Source: Parendozoicomonas sp. Alg238-R29 (GTDB lineage Bacteria; Pseudomonadota; Gammaproteobacteria; Pseudomonadales; Endozoicomonadaceae). Taken from it: a DNA stretch of 64,000 nt. How positions within the stretch are numbered: position 1 is the first letter of the stretch; the number at the start of each line of letters is the position of its first letter. The stretch lies in assembly GCF_947331445.1 (NCBI RefSeq), contig NZ_CAMZOG010000007.1, forward strand, positions 1 through 64,000, written 5' to 3'. The translations under genes were made by a program, and so were the position numbers. Shown here piece after piece: positions 1 to 9,768 of this stretch. The notes beneath the pieces are model-generated. The model made no database searches, was not told where the DNA came from, and saw only the letters and a list, made by a program, of their open reading frames with translations.

Positions 1-422
1 GGGTTGTGATGCTACGTGTTCGACGAGGCAATAAAATCGGTACTGCGTTAATTTACTCGACCGATACAGAACTGGAAGCCATGACAATTATCGAGTACTA
101 CAAAGCCAGGTTTCAGATTGAATTTATCTTCCGTGAAGCCAAGCAATACACTGGATTGATGGATTGTCAGTCTTGTCGGAAAGAAGCGATTCACACTCAA
201 ATCAACGCATCATTTTCAGCCTTGAATCTTCTGAAACTAGCTGACCGGGAAGAGAAAAACACGTGTGATGAAACAGTGATTTCGATTGCCAGCTGGAAGC
301 GTCGCATGTTCAACCGCCACTTGATGTGCAGAGTTTTTGAGAAGTTAGAATTACCCTTGAGTGATGAAAAAGTCAGGGGTGCTTACGAGCAGCTGAGTAA
401 CTATGGAGCTATCGCCGCCTGA
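1..422 (+). mobile_element. IS4-family transposase, C-terminal part (cut by window edge)
   Basis: This is the C-terminal part of a DDE transposase. The frame is open to the left edge, so the true start is outside the window. Counting from the GTG at 6, Tyr32, Arg35, Glu39 and Lys46 form the Y-(2)-R-(3)-E-(6)-K signature of IS4-type transposases, which carries the last catalytic acid. About 90 residues follow before the stop at 420-422. The element's right end should lie in roughly 423-480, but I could not identify a terminal inverted repeat. A decayed pilin gene begins 57 bases after the stop, so the insertion may have helped to break the pilin locus. Whether the complete element is active cannot be judged here. 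Confidence 0.8.
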
Positions 423-479
423 AAGTGTCCGCGGTATTGTGAATAGATAGAACGAAAAAATGTCCGGTACGACGTTGCA

Positions 480-777
480 ATGTTTATTCAAAATCATAAC
501 AAGCAAGGCTTTACTCTCATCGAGCTGATGATCGTTGCAGGAATTATCGGAATAGTTGCCGCCATCACCATTTCCGCTTATCGGCTTCGTTCGATTCTTG
601 CCGGTGAGGTTTTACCTCTATTAAAGAAAGCAGCCAATGATTAAACCGAATACTATCCCCTCTGGGGACAACAGTTATACCGATGGGGTAGAAGTCACTA
701 ACAATGATCCTTGTTCCAATCAGGTAATTCCCCCTTCGGCTACATATTTTCTTCAGATTTCAGGAAATCATGCTTAA
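480..777 (+). pseudogene. Decayed type IV pilin gene
   Basis: From ATG 480 the reading begins with a prepilin N-terminus: a short leader, Gly10/Phe11 at the expected peptidase site, the FTLIELMIV core with Glu at +5, and a hydrophobic helix. It stops at TAA 642-644 after 54 codons. Read through the stop, the text is T-E-Y-Y, which matches D-L-T-E-Y-Y in the intact pilin downstream, so the stop looks like a TTA to TAA change. Pilin-like sequence (D-N-S-Y-T-D-G-V-E-V) then continues in the +1 frame from 667 to the stop at 775-777. Total length is much shorter than the intact copy. A nonsense mutation, a frameshift and an internal deletion together make a functional product very unlikely. Confidence 0.8.
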
Positions 778-812
778 CTGAATAGGTGACAAAAAGTGCA
801 CGGATTGCGTCC

Positions 813-1358
813 ATGATCGAAAAAAAGGCGAAAAAACAAGGATTTACTCTTATTGAGCTGATGATCGTTGTAGCCATCATCGGCATCATCGTTGCCATGG
901 CGCTGCCTGCGTATCAGGCCTACAGAGTTCGGTCTATTATTGCTGGAGAGATTCTACCAATACTAAAAAAGAGCGCCATTGACTTAACAGAATATTACGC
1001 ATACAACAGCTCAATCACTGGTTACTGCAACACATATCAAGCAGATATAAACGTCGCAACAACATATATTTCCGATATTCAGTGCAATCCAAAAAGTGGG
1101 AGCAATCCCGTTCGATTTGTCGCCAATCTGAATTCAAGCATGATGCCAGGCGATTTTCCAAGCGATGCCCGCGTTCAATATTTCCCAGTCATTACCGAAG
1201 GCTCTATCCATTGGCACTGCGCTTATCACTCTGATGCCAATCGTCATCAGATTCCACAAGAGTACCTACCAACATCTTGCCGATTCAATGTTGCTGCAGG
1301 GCGTCTTTCTGTGAATGGCGTGGATGTCACTGCCAATGGCCTGTCCGCCGACCCATAG
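813..1358 (+). CDS. Type IV pilin (PilA-like major or minor pilin)
   Basis: Encodes a prepilin of about 181 residues. ATG 813 gives a compact positively charged leader (MIEKKAKKQG), then the prepilin peptidase site G/F, the FTLIELMIVVAIIGIIVAMALP helix start and the conserved Glu at mature position 5. An in-frame GTG at 786 would add nine residues and is less likely, although no strong ribosome site supports either. The globular part has four cysteines, including a C-terminal pair that could form the usual disulfide loop. After export and processing it would assemble into a type IV pilus used for adhesion, twitching or DNA uptake. It is a tandem paralogue of the broken pilin just upstream. 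No assembly genes are nearby. Confidence 0.8.
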   Translation: MIEKKAKKQGFTLIELMIVVAIIGIIVAMALPAYQAYRVRSIIAGEILPILKKSAIDLTEYYAYNSSITGYCNTYQADINVATTYISDIQCNPKSGSNPVRFVANLNSSMMPGDFPSDARVQYFPVITEGSIHWHCAYHSDANRHQIPQEYLPTSCRFNVAAGRLSVNGVDVTANGLSADP

Positions 1359-1509
1359 TTCCAGTGATAACCGGCCTTTTCCCAAGCATCGCCAGACTGC
1401 TGCTCTACCCTCTCCTGTGAATCACATCGTTAAACAGCTATTCGTACTCAGCCCCAAGGCAGGTATACTTGTTCGTTTCGATTTCCCGCCTCCAGACTGA
1501 AGCTGCATT

Positions 1510-4422
1510 ATGGAAAAGACTTACAATCCGAGTGCCATCGAGAGCACCTGGTACAAAACTTGGGAAGAGAACGGCTATTTCGCGCCGTCCGGCTCAGGCA
1601 CCCCCTACAGCATCATGATTCCGCCGCCGAATGTCACCGGCAGCCTGCACATGGGACACGCGTTTCAGGACTCCATCATGGACGCCTTGACCCGCTACAA
1701 GCGCATGCGGGGCAACAACACTCTGTGGCAAGTGGGTACCGACCACGCTGGTATCGCCACACAAATGCTGGTTGAGCGCAAGGTGATGGCTGAAGAAGGC
1801 AAAACCCGCCACGACTACGGTCGCGACGCCTTCACCAAGAAGATCTGGGAATGGAAAGCCGAATCCGGTGGCAACATCACCCGTCAGCTGCGACGTCTGG
1901 GTGCGTCTGTCGACTGGGACACCGAACGCTTCACCATGGACGACGGCTTTTACAAAGCTGTGCAGGAAGTATTCATTCGTCTGTACGAAGATGACCTGAT
2001 CTACCGCGGCAAACGTCTCGTCAATTGGGATCCTAAACTGCACACAGCTATTTCTGACCTGGAAGTAGAAAACAAGGACAAGCAGGGCCACATGTGGCAT
2101 CTACGCTATCCGCTGGCAGATGGCCAGAAGACTGGCGAAGGCAAAGACTACATCGTGGTTGCCACCACCCGACCAGAAACCATGCTGGGTGATACCGGTG
2201 TTGCCGTGAACGCGGAAGACCCTCGCTATAAAGACCTGATCGGCAAAGACATCGTTCTACCACTGGTTGGCCGTCGTATTCCTATCGTGGCCGACGAGCA
2301 CGCAGACATGGAAAAGGGCACCGGCTGTGTAAAAATCACTCCGGCCCACGACTTCAACGATAACGAAGTCGGCAAGCGCTGTAATCTGCCCATGATCAAC
2401 ATCATGACCCTCAACGGTGATATCTGCGACGAAGGTCAGGGCTTTAACATTGATGGCAGCCTGAACAACGACATCGATACCACCATCCCTGAACAGTTCC
2501 GAGGCCTTGAGCGTTTCGCTGCTCGTAAAGCTATTGTTGCTGCCTTTGATGAAGCTGGCTTGCTGGAAGAAGTCAAAGATCACGCGCTGGTTGTGCCTTA
2601 TGGCGATCGTTCTGGTGTGGTTATTGAACCTCTTCTGACAGACCAGTGGTTTGTGCACACAGCCCCTCTGGCAGAGCCTGCGATCAAAGCTGTTGAAAAC
2701 GGCGATATCCAGTTTGTACCCAAACAGTACGAGAACATGTACTTCTCCTGGATGCGTGACATTCAGGACTGGTGTATTTCCCGCCAACTGTGGTGGGGCC
2801 ACCGAATTCCAGCCTGGTACGATAACGAAGGCAAGGTTTATGTTGCCCGCACTGAAGTGGAAGCTCGTGAAAAGCATGGTCTGGGTGCAGACGTAGAATT
2901 GCGTCAGGACGACGACGTACTGGACACCTGGTTCTCTTCCGGTCTGTGGACATTTGGCACCCTGGGCTGGCCAGAACAGACTGAACGCCTTAAAACGTTC
3001 CACCCAACCGATGTTCTGGTAACGGGCTTCGACATTATTTTCTTCTGGGCTGCCCGGATGATAATGATGACCATGCATTTCATGAAAGATGAAGATGGTA
3101 AGCCTCAAGTCCCCTTCAAGAACATCTACGTACACGGCCTGATCCGCGATGAGAAAGGCGATAAGATGTCCAAGTCCAAGGGTAACGTGCTTGACCCTCT
3201 GGATATGATCGACGGTATTGATCTGGAATCACTGGTTACTAAGCGCTGCGGCAATATGATGCAGCCGCAACTGGCCGCCAAGATTGAAAAGAACACCCGT
3301 AAAGCCTATGCCGACGGCATCGCACCTCACGGCACCGATGCCCTGCGTTACACCCTGTACTCACTGGCTTCTACCGGCCGTGACATCAACTGGGACATGA
3401 AACGCCTGGATGGTTACCGCAGTTTCTGTAACAAAATCTGGAATGCCTCACGCTATGTTCTGCAAAACACTGTAAGTGAAGAGACTCTGGAAGCAGCTGG
3501 CGGTAAAACTGTCGAGATCACTGAAGCCATGAAGGCAGATTGCGGTGTTGGTAACGACGATGTAGAGCTGACCTTGGCTGACCGCTGGATAATCTCCAAG
3601 CTGCAGCGTGTTGAAGCGCAGGTTGCCAAAAACATTGACGACTTCCGCCTCGATCATGCCTCCCAGAACCTGTACGACTTTATCTGGAACGAGTACTGCG
3701 CCTGGTACCTTGAACTGTCCAAGCCTGTCCTATGGGATGACAATGCACCAGAAGCCCGCAAGCGCGGTACACGCCAGACTCTGGTTCGCGTTCTGGAAGC
3801 AATCATGCGCATTGCCCATCCGTTTATGCCTTATATCACTGAAGAAATCTGGCAACAGATTAAACCTTTAGCTGGCGTTGAAGGCGAAACCATTATGACA
3901 TCGGCTTATCCTGTCGCGGATGAGAGCAAGATTGATGTGCAGGCTGAAGAAGATATCGAATGGTTGAAAGGCTTTATTTCCGGTATCCGTAATATTCGTG
4001 CCGAAATGAACATCGGCCCGAGCAAGCCTCTGGATGTGATCCTGCGCAATACTTCTGAAGAAGACCTGCGTCGTCTGGAAGATAACAGCACCTTCCTGAC
4101 TTCACTAGCCAAGCTGACAAATCTCACTGCCCTGAAAGAAGGTGAAGAAGCACCTATGTCTGCCACTCAGTTGGTTGGCGAGATGGAAGTTCTGGTACCA
4201 ATGGCTGGCCTGATTGATAAAGACAAGGAAATTGCCCGCCTCAATCGTGAAGTTGAAAAGCTGGTCAAAGAAGTCGCCCGCTTTGAAGGCAAACTCTCTA
4301 ACGAAAAGTTTGTTGGCAAGGCTCCAGCTGCGGTAATTGAGAAGGAAAAAGCTAAACTGGAAGATGCTCGTGCTGCTCTTGGCAAGATGGAAGAACAGCT
4401 GTCAGCGATTAAGGCTCTGTAA
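1510..4422 (+). CDS. valS: Valyl-tRNA synthetase
   Basis: Class I aminoacyl-tRNA synthetase that charges tRNA-Val with valine in the cytoplasm and edits misactivated threonine. The 970 residues fit the bacterial family. The Rossmann fold carries [13 protein letters not shown], with the HIGH-type motif HMGH at residues 47-50, and the KMSKS loop is at residues 552-556. The region between them holds the editing domain. The last 70 or so residues are a charged coiled-coil arm that contacts the tRNA. The gene stands alone, with a strong terminator about 40 bases after the stop. Bases 1359-1509 upstream should hold its promoter, but I could not assign one with confidence. Confidence 0.98.
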   Translation: MEKTYNPSAIESTWYKTWEENGYFAPSGSGTPYSIMIPPPNVTGSLHMGHAFQDSIMDALTRYKRMRGNNTLWQVGTDHAGIATQMLVERKVMAEEGKTRHDYGRDAFTKKIWEWKAESGGNITRQLRRLGASVDWDTERFTMDDGFYKAVQEVFIRLYEDDLIYRGKRLVNWDPKLHTAISDLEVENKDKQGHMWHLRYPLADGQKTGEGKDYIVVATTRPETMLGDTGVAVNAEDPRYKDLIGKDIVLPLVGRRIPIVADEHADMEKGTGCVKITPAHDFNDNEVGKRCNLPMINIMTLNGDICDEGQGFNIDGSLNNDIDTTIPEQFRGLERFAARKAIVAAFDEAGLLEEVKDHALVVPYGDRSGVVIEPLLTDQWFVHTAPLAEPAIKAVENGDIQFVPKQYENMYFSWMRDIQDWCISRQLWWGHRIPAWYDNEGKVYVARTEVEAREKHGLGADVELRQDDDVLDTWFSSGLWTFGTLGWPEQTERLKTFHPTDVLVTGFDIIFFWAARMIMMTMHFMKDEDGKPQVPFKNIYVHGLIRDEKGDKMSKSKGNVLDPLDMIDGIDLESLVTKRCGNMMQPQLAAKIEKNTRKAYADGIAPHGTDALRYTLYSLASTGRDINWDMKRLDGYRSFCNKIWNASRYVLQNTVSEETLEAAGGKTVEITEAMKADCGVGNDDVELTLADRWIISKLQRVEAQVAKNIDDFRLDHASQNLYDFIWNEYCAWYLELSKPVLWDDNAPEARKRGTRQTLVRVLEAIMRIAHPFMPYITEEIWQQIKPLAGVEGETIMTSAYPVADESKIDVQAEEDIEWLKGFISGIRNIRAEMNIGPSKPLDVILRNTSEEDLRRLEDNSTFLTSLAKLTNLTALKEGEEAPMSATQLVGEMEVLVPMAGLIDKDKEIARLNREVEKLVKEVARFEGKLSNEKFVGKAPAAVIEKEKAKLEDARAALGKMEEQLSAIKAL

Positions 4423-4454
4423 ACTTATTCTTCTGAAGTTACCTTCTTGAATCT

Positions 4455-4486
4455 TAAAAGGCGCTGTTTCTACGGCGCCTTTTTTC
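4455..4486 (+). terminator. Intrinsic terminator after valS
   Basis: The inverted repeat AGGCGC (4459-4464) / GCGCCT (4475-4480) has a 10-base loop and is followed by a run of T. The A-rich left arm lets it extend further, so it could also act on the opposite strand for the convergent gene ending at 4492. Confidence 0.85.
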
Positions 4487-4491
4487 TAGAA

Positions 4492-4992
4492 TCAACCTGC
4501 TTGTTCCGTTGCAGCCTGCCTTTGTTTTACTGTCAGAATGCTGCGCTGTTCCATAATTCGAACAATATTTTCAACCGCGACATCTGACATTTCCCGGTTT
4601 CTCTTTTCCAGCAAAGGTGCACCAACACGGAACAACCCCCTCACCTGATAATCCAGATTGCGAGTATAGCGAACACCTTTCTCACAGGGCTCAAACTGAT
4701 AATGGAAATTAATCACGGCACCAACGGTATGCGCTCTTACCTTCCACGATGAAAAAGGCTCAACTTCGAGCACTTCATAGTGCAAATGTTTGGTGAGCAT
4801 AATCGGCAAGCTTTTAAACAAACGTATTTTATAAATCTCAGAATACTCGTCGCCCACTCTAAGAGGCGTGCCCTGATTCGTCGCAGAAACAGAGTTGGGA
4901 TGCCACTCGTGCCAGAGCCATGGCTGAGTCAGATACTCGAACAGTTCCTGTGGGGTACAGGCAATTTCAACTATATGCTTGATAATAGCCAT
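4492..4992 (-). CDS. SRPBCC-family (START/polyketide-cyclase-like) protein
   Basis: A 166-residue cytoplasmic protein with no signal peptide. The beginning (ATPQELFEYLTQP-like segment, then W-H-E-W-H) and the central beta-rich stretch ending in a long C-terminal helix resemble the SRPBCC helix-grip fold, which binds small hydrophobic ligands. The family name does not give a substrate. It is convergent with valS. Its start at 4992 is preceded by a weak purine-rich stretch. Between this start and the next gene lies a lone repeat end (5056-5070). Fold assignment is moderately secure and function is unknown. Confidence 0.6.
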   Translation of the reverse strand: MAIIKHIVEIACTPQELFEYLTQPWLWHEWHPNSVSATNQGTPLRVGDEYSEIYKIRLFKSLPIMLTKHLHYEVLEVEPFSSWKVRAHTVGAVINFHYQFEPCEKGVRYTRNLDYQVRGLFRVGAPLLEKRNREMSDVAVENIVRIMEQRSILTVKQRQAATEQAG

Positions 4993-5055
4993 GGCAGTTC
5001 TCTGTTTTTATTCTTGTTATAAGCCTGAGATGTTCACAGCTTCATTGCCTGATGT

Positions 5056-5070
5056 CTAGGTTCTGTTGAA
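5056..5070. repeat. Lone inverted-repeat end CTAGGnTCTGTTGA
   Basis: CTAGGTTCTGTTGAA lies directly against the stop codon of the hydrolase gene. The same 15-base motif, with one or two differences, forms both ends of the 288-bp element at 46966-47253 and recurs alone at 35276-35290. I read it as a remnant or excision scar of a CTAG-targeting element. Confidence 0.55.
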
Positions 5071-6042
5071 TCAGTTGCAGCTTTCAAGAAACTTCATAGT
5101 CCTCTCTTTGGCTAACGCTTCTACTTTTGGATAATAATCATCGGGAAACTCCTCCATATCAAAATTATGGGGAGCATCATAAATTTCTTCCTGAATAACA
5201 CTATAACCAGCCTTTTTATTAATCACTGTATTAATGTTCTGACAATTCTCCATCCTGCATAGCGAATCCCGTTTCCCTAAAATCATAAGTGTTGGTATAG
5301 CTGGCCACTTCCGGAGCCAATGAAAATAAATGCCCGGCCTGCAACTGGGATAATAAAGAACAACTGAACGCACACCATCTAACAGGTTAATGGGAGTATC
5401 TTTCGCTCCCGGTGGGGTTTTTCGGAAATAAGCCAGTGTAAGTGCCTCCAGAATTGTAGAAGCACCATGGGAATAACCCACAAGGGACATATTGGATGAA
5501 TCCACCTTCGGTTCTCTGTATGCAGCATCCAAAGCCACATAAACATCAACAGCCCTTACGGAGGGAGTCAGTGCATAGCCTTGCGTTACACGCTCCTGAA
5601 AAAGGTGCATAACCCAGTGCTTTTCTTCCTCTGTGTACTTCGTTTCACAGCTGGGCATTTTATTGCGGACATTCTGAGGTAATCCGGCCAGAACTCTTTC
5701 CTGTGAGTAACTGTCTACCACCATCACTGCGTACCCACGGCTAAGGAAGAATCTCCTGCGTTTTTCCATAGTTACGGTATGAGCGGATGAAACACCATGA
5801 AACAGAATCACCAGTGGATATTTCCCAGGCAGTTCTCCCTGGCTTTGTCTCGGGTAATAGAAAGTGTAACGAGTGGATTCTTTGATATCTCGCCAACTGC
5901 GCCTTTCAGGACACAGCGCATCGTGATAACCAGTGAAAATGAAGTTGGTACCCAAACAGGCGGCGTCGTATAGATCCCCCGATGGAGTCGTCCAGCTCAT
6001 TGCAACAAGCAACAGATACTGGGCGTACTCCAGCGGAGACAT
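5071..6042 (-). CDS. Alpha/beta hydrolase, dienelactone-hydrolase-like
   Basis: A 323-residue hydrolase. The nucleophile elbow is G-Y-S-H-G with Ser191, a likely acid is Asp259 in LGKRDS, and the likely base is His292 in DAPHNF, giving a full Ser-Asp-His triad in the order typical of dienelactone-hydrolase-like enzymes. The LFHG segment at about residues 80-83 forms the oxyanion region. Several cysteines (C29, C44, C132, C234, C262, C267, C322) and a weakly hydrophobic first 15 residues suggest an extracytoplasmic protein, but there is no convincing cleavage site. It begins 6 bases after the stop of the secreted-protein gene upstream, so the two are probably co-transcribed. Substrate unknown. 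Confidence 0.75.
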   Translation of the reverse strand: MSPLEYAQYLLLVAMSWTTPSGDLYDAACLGTNFIFTGYHDALCPERRSWRDIKESTRYTFYYPRQSQGELPGKYPLVILFHGVSSAHTVTMEKRRRFFLSRGYAVMVVDSYSQERVLAGLPQNVRNKMPSCETKYTEEEKHWVMHLFQERVTQGYALTPSVRAVDVYVALDAAYREPKVDSSNMSLVGYSHGASTILEALTLAYFRKTPPGAKDTPINLLDGVRSVVLYYPSCRPGIYFHWLRKWPAIPTLMILGKRDSLCRMENCQNINTVINKKAGYSVIQEEIYDAPHNFDMEEFPDDYYPKVEALAKERTMKFLESCN

Positions 6043-6048
6043 TACAGG

Positions 6049-6576
6049 TTAATTCGCGGCTGAAACAGGCAGCTCGCAGTCATAAGTGTATTCCCAGTAG
6101 AGCTTATGCTTATGATCCTTGCCGTAAGAGCAACATTTCAGAGCCCCTTCTGCATCAGGACTTCGGGTGCAGGTTGACGGATCAACAGCCAGTAGAACAT
6201 CGCTACTACCACCAGTAATTTCGATTGTTGATTCGCTGAAGTGTTTATCGAACTTATAGGTCAACTTGTAAAGGTCGGAGATACTGCCAGCCTGAATGGT
6301 AAAATCACCCTCTGCTGAATGGGCACTATTAGTGACTTCACCAATCTTTGCCGTATCACCAGGCTCAACCGTCGTTGGGCTGTCAAATACTATACAACGA
6401 TTACTGTCTTTCTTAATCGCACTGCAACCAGGAACAGTCAGTGGCATCCCGGTATGATCAACCAGTGATATTGTGGCTTTATAAGAATCACTATCTCCGG
6501 CTGAAACAAGTGGAGCGCAGAACAGTCCCAAGGTAATTCCTGCAGCAAGGAAACCAGTAAAACCAAGCTTTTTCAT
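6049..6576 (-). CDS. Secreted protein of unknown function
   Basis: From ATG 6576 the product is 175 residues and starts with a clear signal peptide (MKKLGFTGFLAAGITLGLFCAP, likely cut after SAG). An AGGT stretch a few bases upstream favours this start over the in-frame ATG at 6588. The mature part is beta-rich with five or more cysteines, including a CC pair near the C-terminus, so it probably folds with disulfides in the periplasm or outside. I do not recognise a family. It is the first gene of a likely pair with the hydrolase at 5071-6042. Confidence 0.65.
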   Translation of the reverse strand: MKKLGFTGFLAAGITLGLFCAPLVSAGDSDSYKATISLVDHTGMPLTVPGCSAIKKDSNRCIVFDSPTTVEPGDTAKIGEVTNSAHSAEGDFTIQAGSISDLYKLTYKFDKHFSESTIEITGGSSDVLLAVDPSTCTRSPDAEGALKCCSYGKDHKHKLYWEYTYDCELPVSAAN

Positions 6577-6688
6577 ACCAACCTGCATTTAGTTGAGGAA
6601 ACCTGTGTCAGAAGATAGCTGATTTCTCTCAAACTGCCTGTTAGATGCAGGTGAATTGTGTTTCAAATAAAAACTACGAGCAACAAGC

Positions 6689-7915
6689 TTATTGTTCTAT
6701 TGCCGTAGTGTCATCCAGAAATTCTGTTTGTTCACTCTCCCCCTCTGGGAGAAGCGTTTCTTCCTCATCTTCTTGCCACTCCTGGCCACTTTCTTCCTGT
6801 TCGGTTGCGGGTGAAAGGTTTTCAGAAGGGGTAACATCAGAAGGTAAATCAGTCTCCTGTACGGGCTCGTCATCTGTATTAACGTCAACGGAAGTGGATT
6901 CCCGCCCTTCTCTGACAGACTCACTGTTAGATTCTGAGTTACTTGAATCATATGGCTCAATCGGGCCTTTCGGCAGATAAACTTCTGGTTCTGGTGTGAC
7001 TTCGGGCTGAACAACGGGAGTTTGTTCTACGGTTTCCTCGTTTACAGGGGATGGAGGAACTATCTGCTGTTCTTCTAATTTTTTAACAGCTTGCTCAACC
7101 GGTGCTACAACTGATGCTACAACTGGTGATTCAGGCTTTAATTCAACATCCTTCTCTTCTTTTCGTTCGCTCTTTTTCTTATCAACAACTTGAGATTGGA
7201 TAGGACTGAGGCAGAAGTTCTTCACCTGATGCTCACTGTCTGCAGCTCCTGTTGCTGCACTGAAACCAAGATCAGAAAACTCAGTGTTAAAATTCAGAGC
7301 CACATCAATAAGTTTGCGATCACCACTCCAGGCTAAAACCCGATTAGGCAACACATGAATCTTCAAGGGTACCCAGGCTCCGTGAGTGTATGACTGGCGG
7401 AAAGGGTTGGTCTGAAACGTCAGTCCAGAAGCTTCCCTGAAGCGTATCCGGCGCTGACCATAGGTGGGCATCTGAACAGCATAACCCCCACCAGAGGCAG
7501 AGAAGCCCATAAAATTACCATTGGGAGGCGTTCCGTAACGGCTACCGTCTTTATAAAAGAAAAAAGAGATGCCATCCGCAGAGTTCCAAACATGCTGGGG
7601 GCCGCCATCCTCATCAAAGGTGCGAAACTCAAATGTTGCTTCAAATGGAGGGCGAATCGGGCTTCTGAGAATCGCAGCCACAGCCCCGCTAAAAAGATTA
7701 TCCGGCAGGAGGCTTAACACTCCACCCTTTATTTTTGGCCAGTCAATCGCTGGCTTATTTCTGGAAAACAGCCAGTTACTCTCTTCAAAATTGAAACAGG
7801 TTTGAGTACTTTGCACAGCCTCATCTGTTTGTTCAACGGGTAGCAACGGTGCAGCCAGTGAAACCTGACACCCCAGCGCCAACAGACTGGTGGCCAGAGC
7901 CTTTTTCCAGAGCAT
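6689..7915 (-). CDS. Secreted L-type-lectin-like protein with long acidic tail
   Basis: The start at 7915 (AAAGGT about 7 bases upstream) gives 408 residues with a signal peptide ending near LAAP. Residues of about 30-215 resemble an L-type (legume-like) lectin domain: a DGISFFFY strand, a G-F-S-A-S-G-G-G segment and the late GFSAATGAADSEHQVKNF element that closes the beta sandwich in this fold. Such domains bind mannose-rich or other glycans. The remaining 170 or so residues are Glu/Pro/Ser/Val-rich and very acidic, probably disordered. The fold is an inference from motif pattern. The protein would be exported and could contact host or matrix sugars. Next upstream lies the effector candidate at 7984-9768. 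Confidence 0.6.
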   Translation of the reverse strand: MLWKKALATSLLALGCQVSLAAPLLPVEQTDEAVQSTQTCFNFEESNWLFSRNKPAIDWPKIKGGVLSLLPDNLFSGAVAAILRSPIRPPFEATFEFRTFDEDGGPQHVWNSADGISFFFYKDGSRYGTPPNGNFMGFSASGGGYAVQMPTYGQRRIRFREASGLTFQTNPFRQSYTHGAWVPLKIHVLPNRVLAWSGDRKLIDVALNFNTEFSDLGFSAATGAADSEHQVKNFCLSPIQSQVVDKKKSERKEEKDVELKPESPVVASVVAPVEQAVKKLEEQQIVPPSPVNEETVEQTPVVQPEVTPEPEVYLPKGPIEPYDSSNSESNSESVREGRESTSVDVNTDDEPVQETDLPSDVTPSENLSPATEQEESGQEWQEDEEETLLPEGESEQTEFLDDTTAIEQ

Positions 7916-7983
7916 AATCCATACCTTTAAAGAAACTTCAGCAGATAAGGAAAATGTCGGCAGCCCGGCAGCCAATGTGAGAC

Positions 7984-9768
7984 CTAGCGAAGGTTTCGTC
8001 TTCTGGGAACTGGAGGCGGTGGAGTTGAAGGTGAGCCGTCACCCAAATCAGGATCAATCGTTGAGAGATTCAGCACCCCATCATCCTCAAAAGTCTTACG
8101 TACACTAAATATCCCCGCATGGTCTGTCTGCGGACGACAAATGTGATTAATCATCTGTGTGTGTGTGATTCCGGCGTCCTGCAAAGCCTGCATTAAGTCA
8201 CTCATATGCAAGCCTTTAACATTGCGATCTATCAGCAGGTAATCAAAATCATTCACGGCACCTTCATCACGAAACTTTGCCAATTGTTGAGCGGCCATTG
8301 CCGGTTGAGTACTAATAGAGCCATCAAGCGCGTAATCAGTAACCTCACGCTGAATGCGCCCATAAATTTGTGAGTCATCTTCAAAACGAGCCCTCCCTGA
8401 TGCCAGCCCATTAGCAAAAGTGGCCGTTCTTGACTTCAGAACATTATCTCTCACTCCTGCAAACAGCATGGTTGTAGCCGGATTTTTCTGGAATTTTGGC
8501 CGTTCATGCCAGCCTTGCCCGTGACTTGAGAGAAAGACCCGATTTTTAGGCTTTCCATCAGGCGAAGAGGTAAAAATATAAGCGACCTCTTTTCCCCCGA
8601 TTTTTATGGGAATCGTTTTCACCCCATATTCAGACTCCAGCCGTACACGCTCAGTAGCATCAAGACTGGGAGTGTGGTTAAGCCTCAATTGGCTGTCTTT
8701 TCCAGCGTATTGCCGGGCCTGCTCAATCATTGCATCACCTGGAGTTATCGCTTTGGCAATTTTAGGGGAACGAGCTGGAGTTCGATCTGGAACACGCCTT
8801 CTTGGTTTTGGTGTAGGGCGTGGCTGCTCTGGCCTCTGCGACCTTCCCGGGCCTGACCTTCTAGGAACCAGCCTTTCAGAAGGGCCATGGGTCAGAGACT
8901 GCAGTAAGGAAAGATCAACAGGCATATCATCAAGGTCCGAAGTTCTCTGAATATCCTGAGCCATGGCAGCTAAACGCGGCTCGGAAATCTCGCCCCTGAT
9001 AACCATTTGCTCAACATTCTGGGAAAACGCCGCTAGTTTTTGAGAATCAGCCACCACTTCAGGCTTTCCGGAATTAATGAAATAAAATACCTGCCTGATT
9101 TCAGGCTTCACATTCGCCGAGGGGCTTCGGCTCAACATATCTGTCGCCGTTACCGCCTCGAGAATATAGCGCCCCGGCACCTTTCTTTTGCTTAATTCAT
9201 TTGCCAGCTCAAACTTTGCCTGATCTGGAGGAATGCCTTTGTGCTTACCAAGAAAGTCTCCTGCCTTTCGCACTGCCCAGACTAAACGAACAGTATGCAG
9301 AGAGTTCCCGGATAATTTGCCACCATCAGTCCAGGCCAACTGGCGTAACTCCGTGTATGGAAAGTCAGGCTTTAACAGCAAACTGTAGAGAGCAGAGTCA
9401 CCACTATCACCATCATAGAAACCAGCTTTTATATTGGTCGCGACATCTGATGCCGTGTGGGGGGTGTCATGAATTGCTGGCATGGATATAGACCGAGATA
9501 AGCTGGGCTCAACATGAGCTTTCTTAATTCCTCTATCGAATATCTCTTTATTGACTGACGTCAGATCATTCAGGCTTGAAGAGCGTTTTGTTTCCAAATT
9601 GCCCCGAAGATGCCTGACAAAATTACTCAACTTACCAATTTTTCGCCCAAATCGGCTGCGCAAGGCCTGTGTAATTGAGGGCTTCTTACGTTCAAGAACA
9701 GGAGATGATGGTGCACTCGAAACATCACGAGGAGAAGCATTACGGGGAGGTACTGCTGGGCCATCCAT
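7984..9768 (-). CDS. Large proline-rich orphan protein, effector candidate
   Basis: A 594-residue protein with no signal peptide or membrane segment. The start at 9768 has a GGTGA about 6 bases upstream. The first 30 residues are Ser/Pro/Arg-rich and nearly acid-free, as in many type III secretion signals. A helical region of about 100-290 is followed by a basic proline linker (RPTPKPRRR) near 330. A C-terminal domain from about 385 contains SSHGQG (His416) after a beta strand, loosely reminiscent of the Stv-type putative adhesin domain. The last 15 residues include PPPPVPRRR, a class-II-like SH3-ligand motif (PxxPxR/K pattern). No catalytic function can be assigned. The eukaryotic-style motifs make a secreted host-directed role plausible but unproven. 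Confidence 0.6.
   Translation of the reverse strand: MDGPAVPPRNASPRDVSSAPSSPVLERKKPSITQALRSRFGRKIGKLSNFVRHLRGNLETKRSSSLNDLTSVNKEIFDRGIKKAHVEPSLSRSISMPAIHDTPHTASDVATNIKAGFYDGDSGDSALYSLLLKPDFPYTELRQLAWTDGGKLSGNSLHTVRLVWAVRKAGDFLGKHKGIPPDQAKFELANELSKRKVPGRYILEAVTATDMLSRSPSANVKPEIRQVFYFINSGKPEVVADSQKLAAFSQNVEQMVIRGEISEPRLAAMAQDIQRTSDLDDMPVDLSLLQSLTHGPSERLVPRRSGPGRSQRPEQPRPTPKPRRRVPDRTPARSPKIAKAITPGDAMIEQARQYAGKDSQLRLNHTPSLDATERVRLESEYGVKTIPIKIGGKEVAYIFTSSPDGKPKNRVFLSSHGQGWHERPKFQKNPATTMLFAGVRDNVLKSRTATFANGLASGRARFEDDSQIYGRIQREVTDYALDGSISTQPAMAAQQLAKFRDEGAVNDFDYLLIDRNVKGLHMSDLMQALQDAGITHTQMINHICRPQTDHAGIFSVRKTFEDDGVLNLSTIDPDLGDGSPSTPPPPVPRRRNLR

Noticed and set aside
1315-1500. A 61-codon ORF overlapping the pilin end
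   Set aside because: It starts inside the intact pilin in another frame and has no ribosome site or recognisable feature.
2257-3135. A 292-codon minus-strand ORF opposite valS
   Set aside because: It is an antisense shadow of a strongly conserved valS reading frame and shows no family features.
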